Below, one piece after another: positions 43,951 to 51,859 of a DNA stretch of 64,000 nt. The DNA is taken from positions 2,914,001-2,978,000 of the forward strand of contig NZ_CP019285.1 in assembly GCF_000226975.2 (NCBI RefSeq), given 5' to 3'. Positions within the stretch are counted from its first letter, which is position 1. Every line of letters begins with the position of its first letter. The position numbers and the translations under genes were made by a program. The notes under the pieces are model-generated. The model was not told where the DNA came from and ran no database searches. It saw only the letters and a list, made by a program, of their open reading frames with translations. The stretch is from Halobiforma lacisalsi AJ5 (GTDB taxonomy: Archaea > Halobacteriota > Halobacteria > Halobacteriales > Natrialbaceae).

Positions 43951-45410
43951 CATTCATCCCTCTGTGACAGCCGAAGCGTTTTCCATATGTCCTCGAGTAC
44001 ACCCCAGATCTGCCTGACCACGATCTTCAGATCGAACCAGAACGACTGTCGCCGAATGTACTCGAGGTCGTAGCGCAACTTCTCCCGGGGCGCAGTACTA
44101 GTAACGTCGTTAATCTGCGCCAATCCGGTCAACCCGGGTTTCACGAACCACCGTTTCCGCCAGGCGGGCGCGTCGGCCTCCAACAGGACTTCCTCTTCGG
44201 TCCACGCAGCTCGCGGCCCGACGACGCTCATATCCCCGACAAAAATAGACCACAACTGCGGCAGCTCGTCCAAATGCGTCCGGCGCAACACACACCCGAC
44301 GCGCGTGATCCGATCGTTTTCCTCGTCATCAGACGGCGTCGCCGACTCACCCTCTGGAATCATCGTCCGAAATTTATACACCGGAAACGTCTCACCGAAC
44401 CCTGCAGTCCGATCCTGACTGTAGAGCACGGGGCCCGGACTATCGACCGTGATCGCAACCGCAATCACGCCCATCAGCGGCGCGAACGCCACCATGCCGA
44501 CCCCCGCGAACACGACGTCGAACAGCCGTTTCCCCAGGTGGTCCAGCGGATCCCACGGCTCGACGTCGACGTCGACTAGCTCCCCAACTGCACCCTCCGA
44601 CACCAGTACGCTGTCTGCGTACTCCCGGTGGACCTTCGCGTCGACGCCGTGCTCGTGACAGACGTCCAGGGCCCCGAAGAACTCCGCGCGGTCGGCGTGG
44701 CGAAACGCCAGCACGACGGTGTCGACGTCGAACTCGAGCAAGGCATCTTCCAGCCGCGACAGCCCGCCGATCCGGTCCAGCGACTCGAGATGTGGACGCC
44801 CGACGCCCGTACTCTCAGCCGCCGAGTCCACAGCCACACCACCGTCCGCAGCCGGCTCGAGCGACGCCAGTTCGTCGCGAACGCCAACGACGGAGGGACA
44901 GAGATACCCCAGCACGGGCGCGTCGATCGACGGCGTGATCTCCTCGATCTGTTCCAGATCGTCTCCAACGACGAGCACGCGCTCCGACCCGTCGGTCGGC
45001 CGACGCCGGATCCAGACGAACCAGCCCGGAATCGCCACCGACAGCAGGCCGAACGTCATCACCAGCGTCGCCCGCGGGAGCCGATACGAGTAGTTGAAAT
45101 AGCCAAGCGTCGCGAGCGCGAACGCGGCCACCAGGACCCGCTGTTGCGCCAGAAAGACGGTGTCGAGTACCCGTCGGGGCTGGGGCTTGTAGAGGGGCAC
45201 CAGCGCCCCGGCGACCGCGAGCACGCTCAACGCGATCGCCCAGTAGAGCCCCTCGCCGGATAGCACGGTCAGCTCGAGACGGTTGAACACGGGGACGTAC
45301 GTCGTAAACAGGGACTGCGAGAGCTCGTGGTTCGCGGCGAGTACCGCCCCGACGGTCAACGTGACGACGCCGAGGGCACTCACTACCCGGTACCGCCAGC
45401 CCGTAAACAT
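43950..45410 (-). CDS. polyprenyl-phosphate sugar-1-phosphate transferase
   Basis: 486 residues. Four to five N-terminal membrane segments (about 10-140), a Rossmann-like middle (ERVLVVGDDLEQIEEITPSI) and a C-terminal bacterial sugar-transferase domain (KRLFDVVFAGVGMVAFAPLM; PVLYSQDRTAGFGETFPVYK; KFRTMIPEGE; RRTHLDELPQLWSIFVGDMS; VVGPRAAWTEEE; LTGLAQIND). It moves a sugar phosphate from a nucleotide sugar to the lipid carrier, the first step of glycan assembly. A close paralogue lies at 56610-58067. Confidence 0.9.
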   Translation of the reverse strand: MFTGWRYRVVSALGVVTLTVGAVLAANHELSQSLFTTYVPVFNRLELTVLSGEGLYWAIALSVLAVAGALVPLYKPQPRRVLDTVFLAQQRVLVAAFALATLGYFNYSYRLPRATLVMTFGLLSVAIPGWFVWIRRRPTDGSERVLVVGDDLEQIEEITPSIDAPVLGYLCPSVVGVRDELASLEPAADGGVAVDSAAESTGVGRPHLESLDRIGGLSRLEDALLEFDVDTVVLAFRHADRAEFFGALDVCHEHGVDAKVHREYADSVLVSEGAVGELVDVDVEPWDPLDHLGKRLFDVVFAGVGMVAFAPLMGVIAVAITVDSPGPVLYSQDRTAGFGETFPVYKFRTMIPEGESATPSDDEENDRITRVGCVLRRTHLDELPQLWSIFVGDMSVVGPRAAWTEEEVLLEADAPAWRKRWFVKPGLTGLAQINDVTSTAPREKLRYDLEYIRRQSFWFDLKIVVRQIWGVLEDIWKTLRLSQRDE

Positions 45411-45646
45411 TCGTGCGATGACACACCCACGAGCGGCATAATATATTTCATATTATATCGAGAGAATGCAAGAACGAAAGATGAACTGTGGCCCGAACGG
45501 TACAATTCGGCGTGTATGATGCTCAACGTCGCTGAAACGGACGGTTGGAACTCTCGAGATTCAACTTTGCGCACGCACGGCATCGCATCCTCAACCAAAA
45601 TAAAAAGTTTCTGACCTGATTTAGAATCTATGTAGCCTGAGCGGCT

Positions 45647-46480
45647 ATGGAGCCAACAAACAACGAAGAAACTCAACGAAAAAGCCTGTCGACACGTGAG
45701 TCACAGACACTGTCACGGCTCGCAAACGAGAGCCGACAGATCATCTCTATCAGTGACATCGCGAACGTTCTCGACATCCCGCGGAAGTCTGCCAAGGACA
45801 TGGCGTACGCGCTCAAGGAGAAAGGATGGCTGGAGCGGATCGTGCACGGGAAGTATCTCATCCTGCCGCTCGCTGCGGGGGAGAACGGCGTGTATACCGA
45901 ACACGAGTTCGTGATCGCATCCGCACTCGTGGAGCCGATGTACATCGGGTACTGGAGCGCGCTGAATCACCACGGACTCACGAAGCAGATGTCCCGCACG
46001 GTGTACATCGTAACGACAGAGCGCGCGAAAGAGCGCGAAATACACGGGCTGACGTATCGACCGGTGTCGGTCACTGAGCAGAAACTCTTCGGCTATCAAC
46101 CGACTGCAGTCGGGTCGAACCAGGTGGATATTTCGAGCATCGAGAAGACGCTGGTCGATTGTGCCGACCACCCGGAGTTCTGTGGCGGAATCGGCGAGGT
46201 TGCGAAAGCAATACAGAATGCTGTTGAAACACGATGTTCGTGGGAACGAGTCGTTGAGTACCTACGGCGGGTTGGGAATGGTGCCGCAACGAAACGAATC
46301 GTGTACCTCGCGGATCAGTTGGACATCGAGCTTCCGGAGTACTGGGACCTCGTCGAGAGTTTCACGACTGGCTATCCACTGCTCGATCCAACGAGAGAAG
46401 CGAAGGGCACCCGTGATAGCAAGTACCAGCTCCGCCTAAACGTCACCTCCGAATCGTTCCTTCCGGACGACCTCTCATGA
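45647..46480 (+). CDS. AbiEi-like type IV antitoxin
   Basis: 277 residues with an N-terminal winged helix (RESQTLSRLANESRQIISIS; DIANVLDIPRKSAKDMAYAL; KEKGWLERIVHGKYLILP) and the AbiEi C-terminal region (EHEFVIASALVEPMYIGYWS; ALNHHGLTKQMSRTVYIVTT; SSIEKTLVDCADHPEFCGG). AbiEi proteins repress the operon and counter an AbiEii nucleotidyltransferase toxin. An ATG overlaps its stop (ATGA at 46477), but that frame ends after under 30 codons, so the toxin is missing. Confidence 0.78.
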   Translation: MEPTNNEETQRKSLSTRESQTLSRLANESRQIISISDIANVLDIPRKSAKDMAYALKEKGWLERIVHGKYLILPLAAGENGVYTEHEFVIASALVEPMYIGYWSALNHHGLTKQMSRTVYIVTTERAKEREIHGLTYRPVSVTEQKLFGYQPTAVGSNQVDISSIEKTLVDCADHPEFCGGIGEVAKAIQNAVETRCSWERVVEYLRRVGNGAATKRIVYLADQLDIELPEYWDLVESFTTGYPLLDPTREAKGTRDSKYQLRLNVTSESFLPDDLS

Positions 46481-46557
46481 TTGGAACGCTTGCGTCGGGC
46501 CGGCCCGCAGACTCAAGCGATACTCCGTTTCGGTCAACTCCACACACAGGCCGACGA

Positions 46558-46587
46558 TGGCCATGAAAGATTTTTCATCCATGGCCA
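46558..46587. promoter_or_regulatory. operator-like nested inverted repeat
   Basis: TGGCCATG (46558-46565) and CATGGCCA (46580-46587) are perfect complements, with ATGAAA/TTTCAT (46563-46568/46573-46578) nested inside. It lies 21 bp upstream of the antitoxin start at 46609. Likely the autoregulatory site of the RHH/PIN pair. Confidence 0.55.
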
Positions 46588-46608
46588 CAAATTAACTCAT
46601 GAGATAGA

Positions 46609-46893
46609 ATGACTCATATCCAGACTGAGGTCCCTGATGATGAATATGAACGGCTCCGCCAGATCGCAGAACAACGTGATTTATCGATACGAGAAGCACT
46701 AAGAGAAGCCACAGCAACGTGGATTGAACAACAGGAGCAAGTTGATACCACGGACGACCTGTTCCGCTCCGTCGATAACCTTCGAGAACGGTCGTCCGAT
46801 CATAATCGGACAACACTTCGTGATGAAGACGATCTTGTCGAAGCATGGAAAAGTGATACTGAAAATGTGACGCTTCAGGAGCCAGATGAATGA
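46609..46893 (+). CDS. VapB-like antitoxin (RHH type)
   Basis: 94 residues. The first 45 (THIQTEVPDDEYERLRQIAE; QRDLSIREALREATATWIEQ) form a ribbon-helix-helix DNA-binding domain; the remainder is a polar toxin-binding tail. Its stop overlaps the PIN gene start (ATGA at 46890), and an inverted repeat lies upstream. Confidence 0.8.
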   Translation: MTHIQTEVPDDEYERLRQIAEQRDLSIREALREATATWIEQQEQVDTTDDLFRSVDNLRERSSDHNRTTLRDEDDLVEAWKSDTENVTLQEPDE

Positions 46894-47387
46894 CCGGGGT
46901 CGAAACAGCTATTGGGACGATCACCCCCGGTCATTTCGATAGCAATGATGGATCCGTTCCGCGAACGTGTGTTCTTGGTCCGAAGTTTTTATACGCATTG
47001 TACAATCCTGATGAAGAGTTTCATGATATCGCGTACGCCTTTCTGACATTTGTTCGCGAGGAACAACTACCGTATCGTCGATTCGTTGTCAACGAACATA
47101 TCATCGATGAGGCTGCAACTCGACTCAAGAAACGAGCGGATATGACCTGTGTGACTTCATTTCTTTCAGCAATCGAAACGAGTGAGTTTTTCGATATTGT
47201 ATCTCTTGGTGCAGAAACGTTCGAACACGTCCGAGAGAGATTCAGGGATTGGGATGACAACGCTGCCTCGTTCACGGACTTCACAATCGGAGTACAGATG
47301 GAACGTCGCGGGTTTGAACACATTATGACGTTTGATTCTGACCTTGAGATGTTCGATGTAGCTGTCCATCCACCACTTCAGCGGTGA
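46890..47387 (+). CDS. PIN-domain protein lacking the first catalytic Asp
   Basis: 165 residues with the PIN fold: a first strand and helix CVLGPKFLYALYNPDEEFHD, E in NEHIIDEAATRL, DNAASFTDFTIGVQM and IMTFDSDLEMF. The first strand normally ends in Asp (as in VDTNxLYAL); here the residues are GPK. The other three acids remain. Translation is coupled to the antitoxin through ATGA. RNase activity may be lost or weakened, so it may be an inactivated toxin still held by its antitoxin. Confidence 0.78.
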   Translation: MTGVETAIGTITPGHFDSNDGSVPRTCVLGPKFLYALYNPDEEFHDIAYAFLTFVREEQLPYRRFVVNEHIIDEAATRLKKRADMTCVTSFLSAIETSEFFDIVSLGAETFEHVRERFRDWDDNAASFTDFTIGVQMERRGFEHIMTFDSDLEMFDVAVHPPLQR

Positions 47388-47403
47388 TTCCGTCTGTGAA
47401 TCG

Positions 47404-47424
47404 CCTCGGGGTCAAGCCCCGGGG
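47404..47424. repeat. solo IS605-type end hairpin
   Basis: CCTCGGGG-TCAAG-CCCCGGGG forms an 8-bp stem with one T-G pair. It is nearly the reverse complement of the right-end hairpin of the element at 51860-53300. No tnpB is attached. It sits 25 bp upstream of the UPF0175 gene and may also act as a terminator for the PIN gene. Confidence 0.55.
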
Positions 47425-47448
47425 CATTCTCCTATACCGCTTGTAAAC

Positions 47449-47751
47449 GTGCCATCGATTAGCGCCCGTATTCCCGACGAAGACGAGGAAGCGTTGATCG
47501 ACGTCGCCGAACTGCTTGACGAGGACAAGAGTACGGTCATTCGGAAGGCGCTTCGAGAGGAGTTGACCGAACTTCGCGTTCGACGAGCGATCGAACGGTA
47601 CCAGTCGGGCGACGTCTCGGCGAACCAGGCGGCTCGAATCGCGGGCGTTGGTATTGCGGAGTGGCTCGAGATTGCCCGCGATCGAAATCTCACCACCCAG
47701 CTCTCGCCCGATGATCTCGAGGGCGATGCAGATCGCGCTCGAGAGTTATGA
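47449..47751 (+). CDS. UPF0175-family antitoxin-like protein, orphan
   Basis: 100 residues from a GTG start. An RHH-like N-terminus (PSISARIPDEDEEALIDVAE; DKSTVIRKALREELTELR) is followed by the UPF0175 motif (RAIERYQSGDVSANQAARIA; GVGIAEWLEIARDRN). Members usually precede a DUF3368 PIN toxin, as at 62388-63169. Here the next 130 bp hold no PIN gene; the converging epimerase gene follows instead. Confidence 0.75.
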   Translation: MPSISARIPDEDEEALIDVAELLDEDKSTVIRKALREELTELRVRRAIERYQSGDVSANQAARIAGVGIAEWLEIARDRNLTTQLSPDDLEGDADRAREL

Positions 47752-47881
47752 CATCCACGAACGGAAGATGAAGTGTACGTCGCCGGAGAATCTCCGATAA
47801 ATACGACCCTCAGTACAGATGCGAACGAGAGGCGACGGAGCGGGGAGAAATCGCTCGAGCAGTTCGACGAGGATCTACCGA

Positions 47882-48868
47882 TCAGGAGTTTCGCACGAGC
47901 GGATCGTACCACTCCTGATTTGCCCGATACCAGTCGATGAACGTCGAGACCCCCTGGCGGATATCGACCGCGGGTTCGTATCCCAGGAGCTCGTTGGCCT
48001 TCGAGATGTCGGCGTGAGTGTGTTCGGCGTCGCCCTCTCGCGGATCGGTGTACTCGAGCTCGAGCGACGGATCGATCTCGTCCCGAACGACTTCGGCGAG
48101 CGTCTGGATGTCGATGTTGTCGGTCGAGCCGACGTTCAGGATCTCGCCGTCGGCACTGTCGTCCTCCAGAAGCTGTGCGTTGACCCGCTTGACGTCGTCG
48201 ACGTAGGTGAAGTCCCGCGTCTGCGTCCCGTCGCCGTAGATGACCGGCGGCTCGCCGTGCAGACATCGCGAGACGAAGTTCGTCATCGCCATGTTCGGCC
48301 GCATCCGCGGGCCGTATACGGTGAAGTATCGTAGCGCGACGGTCGGCAGTCCGTAGACCTCGTTGTACACTCGAGCGTACTGTTCAGACGCCAGCTTCGA
48401 GACGCCGTACGGCGAGACGGGCGTCGTGGGGTGGTCCTCGTCGTACGGCAGGTACTCGGGCTTGCCGTAGACCGACGACGAGGACGCGAGCACGACGCGC
48501 TCAACATCGTGCCGCCGAGCCGCCTCGAGCAGCGTCATCGTGCCGTCGACGTTGTACTCGTTGACCTTCTCCGGTTGTTCGACGCTCTTGCGGACGCCCG
48601 CCTGGGCGGCCTGGTGATAGACGACGTCCGCCCCGGCAACCAGGTCGTCGACCTGTTCCTCGTCGGTGATCGAGCCGTCGACCAACTCGTACGAGCCCCC
48701 GGCTGCCTCGGCAGCGTTCCGTGCCGCCTCGACGTTCCGGTCTTTGATCCCGAGGTCGTAGTACGGTTCGAAGTTGTCGAGCACGACCACGTCGTGCCCC
48801 TCGCCGGCGAAGTGTTCGGCGAGGTGGCCGCCGATGAAGCCGGCACCGCCAGTGACGAGAATCTGCAT
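47882..48868 (-). CDS. NAD-dependent nucleotide-sugar epimerase (GalE-like)
   Basis: 328 residues, extended short-chain dehydrogenase fold: GGAGFIGGHLAEHF at the N-terminus (GxxGxxG), S/T at about 131 (LASSSSVYG), Y154 and K158 (SPYGVSKLASEQ), and RYFTVYGPRMRPNMAMTNFV. Likely a UDP-glucose or UDP-glucuronate 4-epimerase; the VYGPRMRPNMA stretch is shared by uronate 4-epimerases. ATGs at 48868 and 48877 are both possible. It is separated from the main glycan cluster by toxin-antitoxin genes. Confidence 0.85.
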   Translation of the reverse strand: MQILVTGGAGFIGGHLAEHFAGEGHDVVVLDNFEPYYDLGIKDRNVEAARNAAEAAGGSYELVDGSITDEEQVDDLVAGADVVYHQAAQAGVRKSVEQPEKVNEYNVDGTMTLLEAARRHDVERVVLASSSSVYGKPEYLPYDEDHPTTPVSPYGVSKLASEQYARVYNEVYGLPTVALRYFTVYGPRMRPNMAMTNFVSRCLHGEPPVIYGDGTQTRDFTYVDDVKRVNAQLLEDDSADGEILNVGSTDNIDIQTLAEVVRDEIDPSLELEYTDPREGDAEHTHADISKANELLGYEPAVDIRQGVSTFIDWYRANQEWYDPLVRNS

Positions 48869-48982
48869 TGCTGTCATCTCTGCTAGCCACCGTCAAAAAT
48901 AACGTGGCTCGGACTCGGTGACTGCATCCCAAGAGTTCACGGTTGTTTCACCGATCAAGGGCACTAATCAATCGTCGGCAGT

Positions 48983-49497
48983 TTGACATCCTCCTCCGCG
49001 TGAACGCGGAGGAATCCCGAGCGGTGGGAGTTTCAGGTTTGCAACCACGGACGCCGCCACTTCACGGGAGTTCGCGTCTAACCCAGTCGTCGTGGTCGGT
49101 GGCTGTCTAGCCGTGCCAAGCGGCTGTTACTCCTATCCTCAGCATCGTCGGCGTTCGTGGTTGTTTTTGCCCGGCGAACGCCGAGTCAGCGTCAACAGAC
49201 TCGGAGGTATCGTTGGGCTTGCTGGAACAGACGGCACGCGACTGCACTCTTCTGGAATGCGGTGTTCACCGTCTGGCTTTCGGATACTGCCTCGTTACGT
49301 GGGCGGACAGGCCGCCTCCGACGGTCGTTCGGAATCCGCTCCGTTCCGACCTGACCTTACCATCGTATAGCGGTTCTTGACACTTGAACGTACGGATTGG
49401 AAACTCGACTATGCAATTGTCGGTGGAACGTATCACCAAGTGACGGCGCGTATCCACGGCGTGAACGCCGTGGTATTGCGCCTGGTCAGCGTATAAA
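48983..49497 (-). mobile_element. tnpB-less IS605-type element
   Basis: On the minus strand it begins with the same left end as the 12.0-kb element (TATACGCTGACCAGGCGCAA, then stem CCACGGCG/CGCCGTGG at 49454-49473) and finishes with the same right end (stem CCTCCGCG/CGCGGAGG, 48993-49012, then GGATGTCAA). The interior, about 440 bp, has no tnpB; it is a short non-coding relic. This resembles palindrome-associated elements (PATEs) of haloarchaea, moved in trans. Confidence 0.75.
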
Positions 49498-49906
49498 AAG
49501 TCTCGGCTGGAGGAAGTATGTCTGACTTTAATTTCACTATGGTTGGAAAAGCTATTTTATCGGCCAGATCGCACCCGGAATCCCGAAAACGAGGAGGAAG
49601 ATTGCCAATGGCGTTTCCATATTCCGACCTACCAGTGGCAAGTAATAACTCTTTTGAGGCAACTTTTCAGGCCAGCAGTCGTTTCAGACCCCGACCATGA
49701 GTACGCCGACCGGTCCGAGCGCCGGACTCGAACACTCTCGACTGGAGACGTCGTCCACGAACCTGAAGACTGCTGGTTCATCTCTTCACCGTCCGGTACG
49801 GTTCACGAACGCGAGGAGTGTGACGGCGAGGACCTCGAGCAGTACATCGACGACGAGGGAGGAAGAACCGATGCGTGACGGAGAACGAGGGGCGGCAGCC
49901 TCGGTG
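49498..49906. other. unassigned stretch with a possible small gene
   Basis: A 111-codon plus-strand frame (49543-49878) ends in an acidic tail (CWFISSPSGTVHEREECDGE, DLEQYIDDEGGRTDA) that looks haloarchaeal, but its first half is not. It may be the 3' end of a gene cut by the nearby element. Nothing else is recognisable. Confidence 0.3.
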
Positions 49907-50419
49907 TCAGGCTTCCTCGAACAACGAACGAGCTCGCTGCACGTAACTGTTCGCGCCCCAGCTCCGAGCGTCGCTAATCTCCTCGAGGAGCAGCCGCGCA
50001 TCAGCAGCTGATAGTTGTTCAGTGCGAACGGGAACCGAGAGCAGTGTCGGTGTCGTGACGAGCCGAGTATCAGCGAGTGAGGCGTGGATCAAGCCAAGTT
50101 GATTGAACTCGTCACAGAGAAAGAGCGCAGCATCGAGATCGTTCGCGAGCGTGACCGCCGCGTTTTCACCGTCATCGAGCGGGAACTCGGCATCGAGGTC
50201 AACCGACTGTGTCGTGAATGACTCCGCCTGGTCGAGTACGGCGGATGCGGCGTGCCCATGGACGTCATCGTACGAGGCGATCTCTTGAAGCTCATCGATG
50301 ACCGCCGTTGGGACGACGACCTCGTACCGGGATAGACAGAGTGTGAGTGGATCGGGGTCGTCGTCAGTAACGATCCCGAGACTCACGAGGGCAGAGGCGT
50401 CTGCGATAAGCCGCGACAT
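49907..50419 (-). CDS. VapC-type PIN-domain toxin
   Basis: 170 residues. The PIN acids are visible: D in LIADASALVSLG, E in VVPTAVIDELQEIA, DDGENAAVTLAND and LFLCDEFNQLGLIH. It starts immediately after the antitoxin stop. Somewhat longer than classic VapC, as in DUF3368-like haloarchaeal members. Probably an active RNase. Confidence 0.78.
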   Translation of the reverse strand: MSRLIADASALVSLGIVTDDDPDPLTLCLSRYEVVVPTAVIDELQEIASYDDVHGHAASAVLDQAESFTTQSVDLDAEFPLDDGENAAVTLANDLDAALFLCDEFNQLGLIHASLADTRLVTTPTLLSVPVRTEQLSAADARLLLEEISDARSWGANSYVQRARSLFEEA

Positions 50420-50722
50420 CTATGCGTCGGCGACCTCGTCGATGAAGTCCTCGTCCAACTGCTGTTTCAACACTCGGAGGTTTGCCGCCTCTTCGGCACC
50501 GACGAGCGCTTTGAGCTGCTCGAAATTGATCTCGTCGTCGTAATAGGCGGCGGCGATCTCCTGGGTGAGTGCGTCGTCGTGAGCGGCGTCTTGGAGATAC
50601 TCCCGAAGCGCGGTCACGAGAACGTCTGTTCGGTCTTCCCCGAGGACTGCAGCCAGTGCGTCGGCGCGGTCGATAAGCCGATTGGGGGCCCGAAACTGCA
50701 CGCGCTTCTTATCGGTACTCAT
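50420..50722 (-). CDS. RHH-type antitoxin
   Basis: 100 residues from ATG 50722 (MSTDKKRVQFRAPNRLIDRA). The RHH domain covers about residues 5-50 (DRADALAAVLGEDRTDVLVT; ALREYLQDAA), followed by helices that would contact the PIN toxin encoded next. A longer frame upstream crosses the repeated operator and is rejected. Confidence 0.75.
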   Translation of the reverse strand: MSTDKKRVQFRAPNRLIDRADALAAVLGEDRTDVLVTALREYLQDAAHDDALTQEIAAAYYDDEINFEQLKALVGAEEAANLRVLKQQLDEDFIDEVADA

Positions 50723-50724
50723 GA

Positions 50725-50778
50725 TGTGTACATTGTGAGCCAGCACACTTAGACGTTTCCGTGTGTACAACGTGAGCC
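50725..50778. promoter_or_regulatory. direct-repeat operator of the RHH/PIN pair
   Basis: TGTGTACATTGTGAGCC (50725-50741) recurs as TGTGTACAACGTGAGCC (50762-50778), two mismatches, 37 bp apart, directly upstream of the antitoxin start. GTGTAC itself is nearly palindromic. A typical site for an RHH autorepressor. Confidence 0.6.
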
Positions 50779-50917
50779 TCATTCGGCCGAGCGTCACTCG
50801 TCCACGAGATGCTCCTCGAGGTCGTGCGTCCAGTACGTCGCGAGCGTACCTAGACTACAGTGCTCGCACAGTTGCAACGGTGCTGTTTCATTAACGACGC
50901 CGGCTTCGGCTACTACC

Positions 50918-50939
50918 GTATATACGAGACCATATATGG
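50918..50939. promoter_or_regulatory. two palindromes upstream of a winged-helix gene
   Basis: GTATATAC (50918-50925) and CCATATATGG (50930-50939) are perfect palindromes about 50-70 bp before the start at 50988. Both are TATA-like, so they could be promoter and operator for the PhiH1-repressor-like gene. Confidence 0.4.
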
Positions 50940-50987
50940 CCATAATCGGAAATAACAGGTGTGGCAGGTAATTGTTAGAGAGGATAG

Positions 50988-51299
50988 ATGAAATTGCGGC
51001 AACCGACAGACTTCCTCATCCTGGAAGCACTGGCTGAGCATGGTCGAAATGTCGCCCCGAATCTCGCTCATCACACCGGAAAAAGTCGTAAAAATATCAA
51101 CACACGGCTGCCGGTGCTCACAGATTATGGCCTCGTCAAAAAGATCGGTCCGAAAAACAAGTCAGGCCTCTATGAGATCACGCCGCGAGGTGAAACCGCT
51201 ATTCGGATGCAAGATCTCTACCGGGAGGTCGATGATTTCGAAATTATCCTCGAGGAAGCAGTCCCTAACCAAAAACAGCAGTCAGCGGCAACTGACTGA
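50988..51299 (+). CDS. PhiH1-repressor-like winged-helix protein
   Basis: 103 residues: TDFLILEALAEHGRNVAPNL, HTGKSRKNINTRLPVLTDYG, LVKKIGPKNKSGLYEITPRG form a complete winged helix, followed by a helix (YREVDDFEIILEEAV). Same family as the gene at 23497. It probably represses itself or a nearby promoter. Confidence 0.78.
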   Translation: MKLRQPTDFLILEALAEHGRNVAPNLAHHTGKSRKNINTRLPVLTDYGLVKKIGPKNKSGLYEITPRGETAIRMQDLYREVDDFEIILEEAVPNQKQQSAATD

Positions 51300-51450
51300 G
51301 TAACGCAGTTCCCCGACTTGTCGTGACTCTCGCCGCATTTCAATCAGGATTTCAGCAACTCGCTCCGGCTCTTCAGTTGCGAGTTGCAGCGTCGCGTCGT
51401 GCAATTCGCGTTTCTGAGCATTACACGAAGCCACGACTTACCGCTTCCAG

Positions 51451-51834
51451 TTATCGCTCACTCCGGTGTTCTCGAGGGTCAACTGCGATTTCATTCCAGT
51501 CCCTCCTCCACGGAGTTTCGTCATCGTCCTCGTGAGCGGCTAAAGTGGTCCCTGCATGTCCGGTTGCGGCATCAACGCTCTGGTCGTGGTCACTGATCCG
51601 CCAATAGTTTCCGTGGTGATCCACCCGGCCACGCTCCCACAATCGGACGAGTGTCAGCTGGACGGTGGTTTGTTTCGCGTCTGTCCACTTGGCGTTCTCG
51701 TCCTGCGTGAACGCTTTATCGGCGTGCTCGCGAAGGAAGTTGAGGATCTTTGCGGGATCCGTTCCTCGTACCGAACCAACGCCCCCGTTCTCTTCGTTTC
51801 TGATTTCCTCGAACCGGTCTTTGCTGATGGGCAT
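51451..51834 (-). CDS. winged-helix protein of unknown role
   Basis: 127 residues from ATG 51834 (MPISKDRFEEIRNEENGGVG). TDPAKILNFLREHADKAFTQ and TTVQLTLVRLWERGRVDHHG, then NYWRIS, make a winged helix; the C-terminus is acidic. The IS605-type element inserted about 25 bp upstream of its start. Downstream (51300-51440, minus) a start-less frame reads LQLATEEPERVAEILIEMRR, perhaps a broken partner. Confidence 0.65.
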   Translation of the reverse strand: MPISKDRFEEIRNEENGGVGSVRGTDPAKILNFLREHADKAFTQDENAKWTDAKQTTVQLTLVRLWERGRVDHHGNYWRISDHDQSVDAATGHAGTTLAAHEDDDETPWRRDWNEIAVDPREHRSER

Positions 51835-51859
51835 ATTCACAGAATAATCGAGGCGGATG

